Part shown: one piece after another, positions 13,122 to 19,461 of the stretch | Position numbering within the stretch: position 1 is the stretch's first letter | Layout: every line of letters starts with the position of its first letter | NCBI GenBank assembly: GCA_016763095.1 | Contig: JAESUK010000112.1 | Location: 1 to 20,417 of the forward strand | DNA length: 20,417 nucleotides | Reading direction: 5' to 3' | Origin: Alphaproteobacteria bacterium | Lineage (GTDB): Bacteria > Pseudomonadota > Alphaproteobacteria > Micavibrionales > Micavibrionaceae | The notes under the pieces: model-generated | The model's database searches: none | Seen by the model: the letters and a program-made list of their open reading frames with translations, nothing else | Told to the model about the DNA's origin: nothing | Translations under genes and position numbers: made by a program

Positions 13122-15083
13122 TTATAAGCTAACAACCTTTGAAATTGCCTCTAGACTACTAACCCCATCAAGAACCTTGAGGCGAGCATCATAGGCCATA
13201 TTTTTAAACCCGTTTTCTTTGGCCTGATTCTTTAAATCCGCCTTAGAACCGCTACTAGAAACAATATCATTTAAGTCTTCATCAAACATTAATATCTCAA
13301 CAACCGCGACACGCCCCTTATACCCGCCCAAACTACAAGCAGGGCATCCTTCTTCATTCGCGCCAAATATCTTAATCCCGTCATCAGGATCAATTTTTAG
13401 CAATTCGCACTCTTCTGGAGTCGCAACATGTTCAATCTTACAAGTACCACACAAACGTCGCGTCAAACGCTGCGCAAAAATAGCAGTAATAGCCCCAGCA
13501 ATCATACCAGGTTTAAGGCCCAAATCTAACATTCGAGGGATAGCCCCAAAGGAGTCGTTTGTATGAAGCGTTGTATAAACTTGGTGACCAGTCATAGCCG
13601 CCTTCAATGCCATTTCTGCCGTAGTTTTATCACGTACCTCTCCGATAAAAATGATATCTGGGTCTTGACGCAACAACGCTTTAATTCCATCTCCAAAATC
13701 AAGGATACCTTCGCGAACATTCGTTTGCCTGATCATAGGCAACGAGTATTCAACAGGGTCTTCTAGTGTTTGGATATTCACGGCAACATCATTAATCGTA
13801 TTCAACATAGAATAAAGAGATGTACTCTTCCCACTCCCCGTAGGCCCCGTAACAATAATAATACCTTCTGGCTTAGTTTGAGCTTTATGAATTTTTTTCA
13901 AATTCTCTTCACTAAATCCGAGTCCTTCAAGAGGCATAATACTTGCCGTCTTATCCAAAACACGAAGAACTGTGTTTTCACCATGAACCGTTGGCAAAGA
14001 AGACACACGGAAATCAGCTTCTCGGCCCCCAACATTAAGGTTAAAACGCCCATCTTGCGGAGCAAGCTTATCTGCAATATTCATCGTGGACATAATTTTA
14101 ATACGCTGAGATATCCCATTCCAGTGCTTCTTATGAAGGATTTGTGCCGTATACAAAACACCATCCAAACGGTACCGCAGACGAATAAAGTTTTCCTCTG
14201 GTTCAAAATGCAAATCAGACACACCGAGCTTAACAGCTTCAAAAAGAAGAGCATTAACCAACCGAACAATCGGATGCGTATACACTTCATTCGCTGTGAG
14301 CTTAGACATATCAGCATCTTCCACCCCCTCAAGCTCTTTCAGAATGTCATCAATATTACTGGCATACCCATAAGCGGCATCAATGGCCTCAGAAACGATA
14401 TTTGTAGTTGTAACAAGAGGCTTAAGAGAAATACCACGCGGAATCTTACGTCGCAATGCATCCAAGTTAAGCACATCATAAGGATCAACCAATGCAACAG
14501 AAAGCTCACTACCAGACAATGAAACCGGCAACATTTTCAGCCTAGTGGCATCTTCTTTCGTCAACATGGACAAAGCATCGCCATCAAAAATAGTGTTTTT
14601 AGGATCAAAAACCTCAAAACCAGCGGTCTGCGCAAGAACAACCGTCAACGTTTGCTCATCAACAAAAGCCAAGTCAACCAAGGCTTCACCCAACATTTTC
14701 CCAGAGATATCTTTCTCTTGTAAGGCAACGGTTAATTGATCCTCTGTAATGATCCCCATATTAACCAACCGGTCGCCCAGTCGCATCCGTCCACCATCAC
14801 CACCAGAGGCATGAGGACCAGAACGCCCTTTACGAACAGCCTTTTTTTGCACTGCAATATCCGTTGAAGTGGATTTTTCACCATCCCCCACAAAGTCATA
14901 GACTTCTTCGAGCTCTCCGCCCGACGTATCCACAGCGTCATGAACATCAGAGCTCACAACGTCAGAATCAGAATCAGAAACCTCCACTGTAGCATCAACA
15001 AAGCTAAAGCCTTGTTCATCTGGGGCACTCGGCGCCACATCAACAACACGAGAAGAATCATCGCTACTCTTTACATCACTCAA
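13122..15083 (-). CDS. pilB: Assembly ATPase, PilB/MshE/GspE family
   Basis: The 653-residue motor drives pilus extension. Residues 1-98 form a Ser/Asp/Val-rich acidic extension. A GspE/MshE N-terminal domain lies at about 100-240 (LGDRLVNMGIITEDQL). The ATPase core has Walker A GPTGSGKST at 413-421, Asp box LEDPVEY at 440-446, Walker B DPDIIFIGEVRD at 474-485, His box TGHQVYTTLHTND at 498-510, and a zinc-binding tetracysteine C545, C548, C580, C583, which PilT-type retraction motors lack. The start is TTG at 15083 with AAAGG about 9 bases upstream; no ATG nearby keeps the frame. It is the first gene of the leftward operon. The MshEN-type domain can bind cyclic di-GMP in Vibrio MshE; whether the binding residues are kept here was not established. 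Confidence 0.94.
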   Translation of the reverse strand: MSDVKSSDDSSRVVDVAPSAPDEQGFSFVDATVEVSDSDSDVVSSDVHDAVDTSGGELEEVYDFVGDGEKSTSTDIAVQKKAVRKGRSGPHASGGDGGRMRLGDRLVNMGIITEDQLTVALQEKDISGKMLGEALVDLAFVDEQTLTVVLAQTAGFEVFDPKNTIFDGDALSMLTKEDATRLKMLPVSLSGSELSVALVDPYDVLNLDALRRKIPRGISLKPLVTTTNIVSEAIDAAYGYASNIDDILKELEGVEDADMSKLTANEVYTHPIVRLVNALLFEAVKLGVSDLHFEPEENFIRLRYRLDGVLYTAQILHKKHWNGISQRIKIMSTMNIADKLAPQDGRFNLNVGGREADFRVSSLPTVHGENTVLRVLDKTASIMPLEGLGFSEENLKKIHKAQTKPEGIIIVTGPTGSGKSTSLYSMLNTINDVAVNIQTLEDPVEYSLPMIRQTNVREGILDFGDGIKALLRQDPDIIFIGEVRDKTTAEMALKAAMTGHQVYTTLHTNDSFGAIPRMLDLGLKPGMIAGAITAIFAQRLTRRLCGTCKIEHVATPEECELLKIDPDDGIKIFGANEEGCPACSLGGYKGRVAVVEILMFDEDLNDIVSSSGSKADLKNQAKENGFKNMAYDARLKVLDGVSSLEAISKVVSL

Positions 15084-15321
15084 GACTTAAAACCTTTAAA
15101 AACTATAACATTACGGCCTGATTTAAGACCTAATAAGAAACAACTTAACGCTTTCACGAAAAGAAGAATGAATCAAATCCTAGCATTATTTTTTAGATAG
15201 CCCAATAGAATAAACACCCAAAGTAAATAAATAACTCACAGATTCAATGCGTGGTCACAAAGATTACCCCCAAGAGCCAAACAATTACAGAATTAAAACC
15301 AGCGATGTTTTGAAAAGTAAA
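15084..15321 (-). promoter_or_regulatory. Non-coding leader between tRNA-Arg and the pilus operon
   Basis: These 238 bp lie downstream of the tRNA gene and upstream of the TTG start of the assembly ATPase, both on the minus strand. I found no convincing -35/-10 pair, no sigma-54 element (TGGCAC-N5-TTGCA) and no strong hairpin followed by a T tract. Weak hexamers such as TTGGGT-N16-TATCTA (about 15221-15194) exist but match poorly. The operon promoter probably lies here, or transcription reads through from the tRNA. Confidence 0.35.
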
Positions 15322-15398
15322 TGGTGCGCCCGGGAGGATTCGAACCCCCGACCTCCTGATCCGTAATCAGGCGCTCTATCCAACTGAGCTACGGGCGC
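15322..15398 (-). tRNA. tRNA-Arg (anticodon ACG)
   Basis: The minus strand folds as a complete 77-nt tRNA with an encoded 3' CCA. The acceptor stem is GCGCCCG/CGGGCGC, the D arm is AGCTCAGTTGGATAGAGC, the anticodon stem CCTGA/TCAGG encloses loop TTACGGA giving anticodon ACG, and the T arm contains GGTTCGAATCC. ACG is normally deaminated to ICG and reads CGU, CGC and CGA arginine codons. It sits alone between the divergent gene groups. Confidence 0.98.
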
Positions 15399-15432
15399 AT
15401 AAAAATCACCAATTTCTTGATGAGACGAGGCA

Positions 15433-15461
15433 TAATTACCTAAACTAAAAACACATTGCAA
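15433..15461 (-). promoter_or_regulatory. Candidate promoter of tRNA-Arg
   Basis: On the minus strand TTGCAA (15461-15456) is followed after 17 bases by TAATTA (15438-15433) and then a GC-rich stretch GCCTCG, a feature often seen between the -10 box and the start of stable-RNA transcripts. The distance to the mature tRNA 5' end is about 35 bp. The -10 match is weak. Confidence 0.4.
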
Positions 15462-15566
15462 GAAAAAAATTTAACTTTTATCAATCTTTTATTGAACTTT
15501 TAGTGATCGGCCTTTGACCCAGCCCAAAAAATATGTAGAATTAGGATGAATTAATTTTGATTCTGT

Positions 15567-15595
15567 TTGACATTTCATCCTTAACGTCAGATATA
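15567..15595 (+). promoter_or_regulatory. Sigma-70-type promoter for the OmpA-like/olsBA operon
   Basis: A perfect TTGACA (15567-15572) is followed after 17 bases by GATATA (15590-15595), with TATAAG overlapping at a spacing of 19. The inferred start near 15602 lies about 40 bp before the first ATG. It is the best promoter match in the window and would drive the OmpA-like gene, olsB and olsA together. Confidence 0.65.
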
Positions 15596-15641
15596 AGCAC
15601 ACAGCTATTACAATTTTGTATTAAAGTATATTTCAGAGAAA

Positions 15642-16805
15642 ATGCGCATGTTGAAACTTCCGAAATTTTATTTACTCGCCACACTAACATCCCTTTCGAC
15701 GGTTATGATTGGAGCGACACCAGCCCTATCTGGGCAACATAATCGCCCAAGCTTAATCATTACGAACAAACCTATTCCGCATGAACTGCGCGAAAAGGTA
15801 TATTCAACACCATTCGTTGGCCCTGATATAAGGGCAGAAGATCTATTAGCACCTTCAAAATTATTAGTTCAAGGCAAAACAATTGCAGCAGAAAAAATTG
15901 TAAAAATCAGAGATGATCTTTCTTCATTGCAAATTGACCTTTCAGGAACATCAACACACCTAATTGATATAGAGAGAACGGGACAAGGCATCGCCGCCAA
16001 ATACTATGCCGATGTAGGAACAATCAGCACACAGCTTCAATCAGGATCAACACCTGGAAATCCAAGGCTCGTAAGAAAACTAACCGATGCTCAAGTATCT
16101 CTTGATTATCTTTCTCAAAACTTAGCGGACCTAAACAACTTGGCATTAGAAATAGCAAACAAAGCGTCTATATCAACATTCCTATTAAAGGAAACACGTG
16201 CCGCATATAAACTACACGGGTCAATGGAATCTGATCATGTAAGGCTTGCCGAGCTTGAAGACAGAATTAATAATACAATTGTTATCATCGACCGCCTTCA
16301 GAACAATGTGAGCGACGACATCACAAGAACAACGGCATATCTTTCGTCTGAGCAAAACAACATGAGAACACTTTCTCTTGCCGTGACAAACGGGGACTTT
16401 TACAATAAGAGCCTTTCCAACAGACCTTTTTCAAATGTAGCGACCAGCGGAACACTTGAGCAAGCATATTACAGCGTGCCATCACAAGCACCTTCAGTTG
16501 CAAATCCTCGCCCACTTGTGAAAATTAAATTTAACAAGGCGACGGTTGACTACCAACAACCTGTATACACAGCCCTTAATGAAACATTAAACCAGTATCC
16601 GAATGCCCGCTTTGAGCTTGTAGCAGTACAACCGCGATCTACAAATGCGGCGTTCCAAGCCATTGAGAGCACACGTGCACGTCGCAACGCCGAGAACGTA
16701 TTACGCTCATTGGTACAGATGGGATTAGAACAAAGCAGACTAGATCTATCAACAGCACAAAGTGAACATGCGCTAACCAACGAAGTTCATATCTACGTTC
16801 GCTAA
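15642..16805 (+). CDS. Secreted protein with coiled coil and degenerate OmpA-like C-terminal domain
   Basis: The 387-residue product begins with a signal peptide (MRMLKLPKFYLLATL..., likely cleavage after PALS, near residue 30). The middle (about 80-250) is helical and coiled-coil-like, with many Leu/Ile heptad positions, for example LAELEDRINNTIVIIDRLQNN (in part) at 202-222. Residues 290-387 resemble an OmpA/MotB domain: PLVKIKFNKATVD, then STRARRNAENVLRSLVQMGLEQSRLDL, ending VHIYVR. The Asp of the usual GHTD motif and the Arg of the usual NRRVEI ending, which bind diaminopimelate in OmpA, are both missing, so peptidoglycan binding is doubtful. Two in-frame ATGs (15642 and 15648) are possible starts; an AGAGA lies just upstream. 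olsB follows after 8 bp, so the genes are probably co-transcribed. Confidence 0.75.
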   Translation: MRMLKLPKFYLLATLTSLSTVMIGATPALSGQHNRPSLIITNKPIPHELREKVYSTPFVGPDIRAEDLLAPSKLLVQGKTIAAEKIVKIRDDLSSLQIDLSGTSTHLIDIERTGQGIAAKYYADVGTISTQLQSGSTPGNPRLVRKLTDAQVSLDYLSQNLADLNNLALEIANKASISTFLLKETRAAYKLHGSMESDHVRLAELEDRINNTIVIIDRLQNNVSDDITRTTAYLSSEQNNMRTLSLAVTNGDFYNKSLSNRPFSNVATSGTLEQAYYSVPSQAPSVANPRPLVKIKFNKATVDYQQPVYTALNETLNQYPNARFELVAVQPRSTNAAFQAIESTRARRNAENVLRSLVQMGLEQSRLDLSTAQSEHALTNEVHIYVR

Positions 16806-16813
16806 CGATTAAG

Positions 16814-17647
16814 ATGGATACTGATATTATCATAGGGGACGAAACAGAGCTCCATGTCCGTTTGGCACGCGATATATCAGAAATAGAGGCAGCACAGCAC
16901 CTTCGATACAAGGTGTTTTACGAAGAATATAACGCACAACCATCCCCAGAGACCTTAAAAACACAACTTGATGTAGATGAATACGACTCCGTTTCGGATC
17001 ACCTGATCGTTATAGATCCTTCCCTTGATGATGACAAAAGAATCGTAGGAACATATAGGCTTATCCAACAAGGTCGCGCAGATAAATTTTATTCTTCACA
17101 AGAATTTAATGTTGAAAAACTAGAAGAGACCGGCGCTCACTTACTTGAGATGGGAAGATCTTGTGTACTCGAACCATATAGAACACGCCATGTCTTACAA
17201 CTCCTATGGCAGGGAATTGCACACTATGTCTTCGACAATAATATTGGATTAATGTTTGGGTGCGCGAGCTTACATGGAACGGATCCTGAGACATTAACCG
17301 ACGAGCTTTCCTATTTGTACCACTATCATCTAGCCCCACCAGCACTGCGCCCTGAAGCATTACCTGAAGTTTTCACAAATATGAATTTAAAGCCAAGCAA
17401 AGAGATTAACGTTAAGCAAACATTTCAAAAGCTACCGCCCCTTGTCAAAGGGTATCTCCGTGCTGGCTCTATGATTGGAAAAGGTGCCTACATTGACCAT
17501 CAGTTTAATACGATCGATGTCTGTATTGTCCTTCCAACCGCTTTCGTATCAGAACGCTACATTAAACATTATGAACGCCTTACAGGAAAAACTGTATCAC
17601 CCGATATTTTAAACCTTTTCACAAAGTACAGCACACGAACAGCGTAG
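16814..17647 (+). CDS. olsB: L-ornithine N-alpha-acyltransferase OlsB
   Basis: The 277-residue enzyme transfers a 3-hydroxyacyl group from acyl carrier protein to the alpha-amino group of ornithine, making lyso-ornithine lipid. It shows the GNAT-like OlsB pattern: LRYKVFYEE at 30-38, D..EYDSVSDHLIVID at 53-68, IVGTYRLI at 77-84, SSQEFNVEKL at 94-103, EMGRSCVLEPYR at 112-123, and the C-terminal block LPPLVKGYLRAGSMIGKGAYID, in part, at 207-228. Length matches the family (about 270-300 residues). It lies 8 bp after the OmpA-like gene and 10 bp before olsA, the usual pairing for ornithine lipid synthesis. No clear Shine-Dalgarno is seen, consistent with translational coupling. In rhizobia olsB is induced by phosphate limitation; I see no convincing Pho box here. 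Confidence 0.92.
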   Translation: MDTDIIIGDETELHVRLARDISEIEAAQHLRYKVFYEEYNAQPSPETLKTQLDVDEYDSVSDHLIVIDPSLDDDKRIVGTYRLIQQGRADKFYSSQEFNVEKLEETGAHLLEMGRSCVLEPYRTRHVLQLLWQGIAHYVFDNNIGLMFGCASLHGTDPETLTDELSYLYHYHLAPPALRPEALPEVFTNMNLKPSKEINVKQTFQKLPPLVKGYLRAGSMIGKGAYIDHQFNTIDVCIVLPTAFVSERYIKHYERLTGKTVSPDILNLFTKYSTRTA

Positions 17648-17657
17648 ATATTCCCAA

Positions 17658-18443
17658 ATGAGACCACTTATCGCCATATTAAAACTAATGCTCTTTGCAA
17701 TCTGGTCATTCTGTATGGTTTCCATACAGCTTGTAATACTGCTCTTTTCACGTGGAAAAACAGCATATCTTACACCATACATATGGCATCACGGTGTATG
17801 TAAAATTTTTAGAGTAACAGTAACAACATCTGGAGAAATTGCCCCCCCTAACGCCACACTCTACATTTCGAATCACATGTCATGGATTGATATCCCTGTC
17901 ATAGGATCTGTGCTAAAAGCCTCATTTGTTGCAAAACGCGAAGTGGCCTCATGGCCAATTTTTGGATTTTTGTCAAAATTACAACAAACAGCCTTCATCG
18001 ATAGAAACCGGAGATCAGCTCTAAAAGAAAAAGACAGTCTGAAAAATAAGTTAGAAGCAGGAAAAAGCCTTATTTTATTTCCTGAAGGAACATCATCAGA
18101 TGGCTCATCCGTTCTTCCTTTTAAATCCAGCTTATTCGAATTGGCCAAAGGTGAAAAAGATATAACGCTTCAACCGTTCAGCATTACAATCCAAGGAATC
18201 AACAAACAACCTGTTCTAACTCAGAAGCAACGTGATTTATATGCATGGCATGGCGATATGGACTTAGCGCCTCATTTATGGACTTTTGCACAACAAAAAC
18301 ACATTCATATCCATTTAGATTTTCTCTCTCCACTGGAAATAACACCCGAATCACAGAGAAAAGAACTCTCAAACCATGCATATCAATTAATTTTATCTTC
18401 CTTTACCTCACATGGAAAGTTCGGTAAAATAAGGAATAAATAA
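17658..18443 (+). CDS. olsA: Lyso-ornithine lipid O-acyltransferase OlsA (PlsC family)
   Basis: The 261-residue membrane-associated enzyme would attach the second fatty acid to the hydroxyl of lyso-ornithine lipid. It has an N-terminal hydrophobic helix (about 7-31) and the four acyltransferase blocks: SNHMSWIDIP with the H73-x4-D78 catalytic pair, FVAKREVASWPIFG at 90-103, TAFIDRNRR at 111-119, and FPEGTSSDG at 141-149 with PFKSSLF after it. This is the PlsC/OlsA superfamily; the adjacent olsB makes OlsA more likely than a phospholipid-specific PlsC, although some members do both. It starts 10 bp after olsB with no strong ribosome binding site. An 88-bp gap follows before the next gene. Confidence 0.9.
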   Translation: MRPLIAILKLMLFAIWSFCMVSIQLVILLFSRGKTAYLTPYIWHHGVCKIFRVTVTTSGEIAPPNATLYISNHMSWIDIPVIGSVLKASFVAKREVASWPIFGFLSKLQQTAFIDRNRRSALKEKDSLKNKLEAGKSLILFPEGTSSDGSSVLPFKSSLFELAKGEKDITLQPFSITIQGINKQPVLTQKQRDLYAWHGDMDLAPHLWTFAQQKHIHIHLDFLSPLEITPESQRKELSNHAYQLILSSFTSHGKFGKIRNK

Positions 18444-18450
18444 GAAAAGT

Positions 18451-18480
18451 TTGCGTTACATCGTAGTTTTTTATTACAAT
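18451..18480 (+). promoter_or_regulatory. Candidate promoter for the glycine-zipper secreted protein
   Basis: TTGCGT (18451-18456) is followed after 18 bases by TACAAT (18475-18480), a five-of-six match to the -10 consensus. The predicted transcript would carry a leader of about 45 bases with AGGGGA shortly before the ATG at 18532. The -35 match is only partial, so read-through from olsA remains possible. Confidence 0.45.
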
Positions 18481-18531
18481 ATAAGGTAGATTTGGTTTCG
18501 AAGATTTATAAAAACAGCAGGGGAATCCTAA

Positions 18532-19443
18532 ATGCAGCATAATCGCTCACTGATTAGAACACTGGTAGTTATCATTACATTAACACTCAGTGTAGGATTA
18601 TTTAACTCAACAGCAAATGCAGGAGGCGGCGCGACAACATGCGCCCCACCAATCCTTCAAGCCATGAAAGATCGCGCGACCGCTGTCAGCCAAAGAAACG
18701 TGCAAGTTGCTCAATCCCTAATCACACGACCAGATCCGACATCTGCTATGGTTTGTTTGGGATCACAATTCGCCGCTGCAGCACAATTAATCGGTAGTAT
18801 TTTTACAGATAACCCACAATTTGCAGGAAGTTGCGCAATTGGAAATATGAGTGGAACAATGCTCGACTCAATCGCAAACACACTAATTATGGTGGTTAGC
18901 GCTGGCTATTCCCTTGGTGGCGGAACCTTGGCTATTAGCAGTAGTGACATCACCAACATGCTTACAATTTTGGCAGCAAATGCCGCCGCGGGACCTATTG
19001 GAGGAGCCATTGGTGGCCTCATCGGTGGGTGTTGGGGTGGCCTCATCGGCGGTCTCGTAACCAGTGCAATTAGTTCTGCATTTGGAGGAAGCGTTTGCGA
19101 TGCTATGGATGCTATATGGGAAGGCGTTGCTCTTGGTAACACCAGACCTGAATATTTCAAAACACTACGTGAATTACAAACAAGTGACCCACGTACATCT
19201 GTTGCAGGTATTCCCTTCACACATGCTCTTGCTGGAACGCTCTTCTCTAACGCGACGGGGATAAGTACCACTAGTCTGGCAACAGCCGGAGCCTTTGCTC
19301 CCGCTAACTTGAACATGAACAGTTGGGCACCATACAGTGTCACAGGAACATGTACCGCGATCCCAACATTTGGACCGTTCATCTCATGTAACAAAGGGTG
19401 TCAAGTTTCTGGTACATTCCCAGTCTATACATGTGTGCCATAA
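18532..19443 (+). CDS. Secreted cysteine-containing glycine-zipper protein of unknown function
   Basis: The 303-residue product has a clear signal peptide (IIRT-like basic start, hydrophobic core, cleavage after TANA at residue 30). The mature protein begins GGGATTCAPP and has a helical part CAPPILQAMKDRATAVSQRN followed by QSLITRPDP and a conserved-looking MVC. A hydrophobic, alanine/glycine region spans about 105-180, including an uninterrupted glycine zipper GPIGGAIGGLIGGCWGGLIG at 154-173. Nine cysteines lie at 37, 75, 101, 167, 189, 274, 286, 290 and 301, four of them clustered in the last 30 residues, so disulfides are likely. The ribosome site AGGGGA is good. I do not recognise the family. 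The zipper suggests membrane insertion or oligomerisation in the envelope. waaA follows 18 bp later. Confidence 0.8.
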   Translation: MQHNRSLIRTLVVIITLTLSVGLFNSTANAGGGATTCAPPILQAMKDRATAVSQRNVQVAQSLITRPDPTSAMVCLGSQFAAAAQLIGSIFTDNPQFAGSCAIGNMSGTMLDSIANTLIMVVSAGYSLGGGTLAISSSDITNMLTILAANAAAGPIGGAIGGLIGGCWGGLIGGLVTSAISSAFGGSVCDAMDAIWEGVALGNTRPEYFKTLRELQTSDPRTSVAGIPFTHALAGTLFSNATGISTTSLATAGAFAPANLNMNSWAPYSVTGTCTAIPTFGPFISCNKGCQVSGTFPVYTCVP

Positions 19444-19461
19444 CGTAATATAAGCACCATT

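Larger units (their letters stand above)
15399..15641. other. Divergent intergenic region between tRNA-Arg and the OmpA-like gene
   Basis: This 243-bp AT-rich stretch carries no gene I can support. It should hold the tRNA promoter (minus strand) and the promoter for the rightward genes (plus strand), both described separately. A small inverted repeat TCAAT-CTTTT-ATTGA occurs at 15481-15495; its stem is only 5 bp and may be chance. Confidence 0.6.

Noticed and set aside
13770..14522. A 250-codon open frame on the plus strand opposite the assembly ATPase gene
   Set aside because: The translation is rich in Asn, Arg, Ile and Thr with no recognisable domain or signal, and it lies wholly antisense to a gene with every expected ATPase motif. 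It is a shadow frame.
15084..15321. Sigma-54 promoter for the pilus operon
   Set aside because: Sigma-54 controls pilin genes in some bacteria, but no TGGCAC-N5-TTGCA-like element is present; the nearest string, TGGCTCTTGGGG, lacks the GC element at the right spacing.
15084..15641. CRISPR array, insertion sequence or phage attachment site near the tRNA
   Set aside because: I saw no regularly spaced repeats, transposase gene, terminal inverted repeats or duplicated tRNA 3' end in the window.
15557..15742. Small plus-strand frame of 61 codons at the promoter of the OmpA-like gene
   Set aside because: It overlaps the best promoter and the signal-peptide coding region in another frame, begins upstream of the inferred transcription start, and shows no ribosome site.
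18906..19394. A 162-codon minus-strand open frame rich in Pro, Met and Ala
   Set aside because: The PPMRPPQHPPMRPP stretch is simply the complement of the glycine-zipper coding region, so it is a shadow frame.
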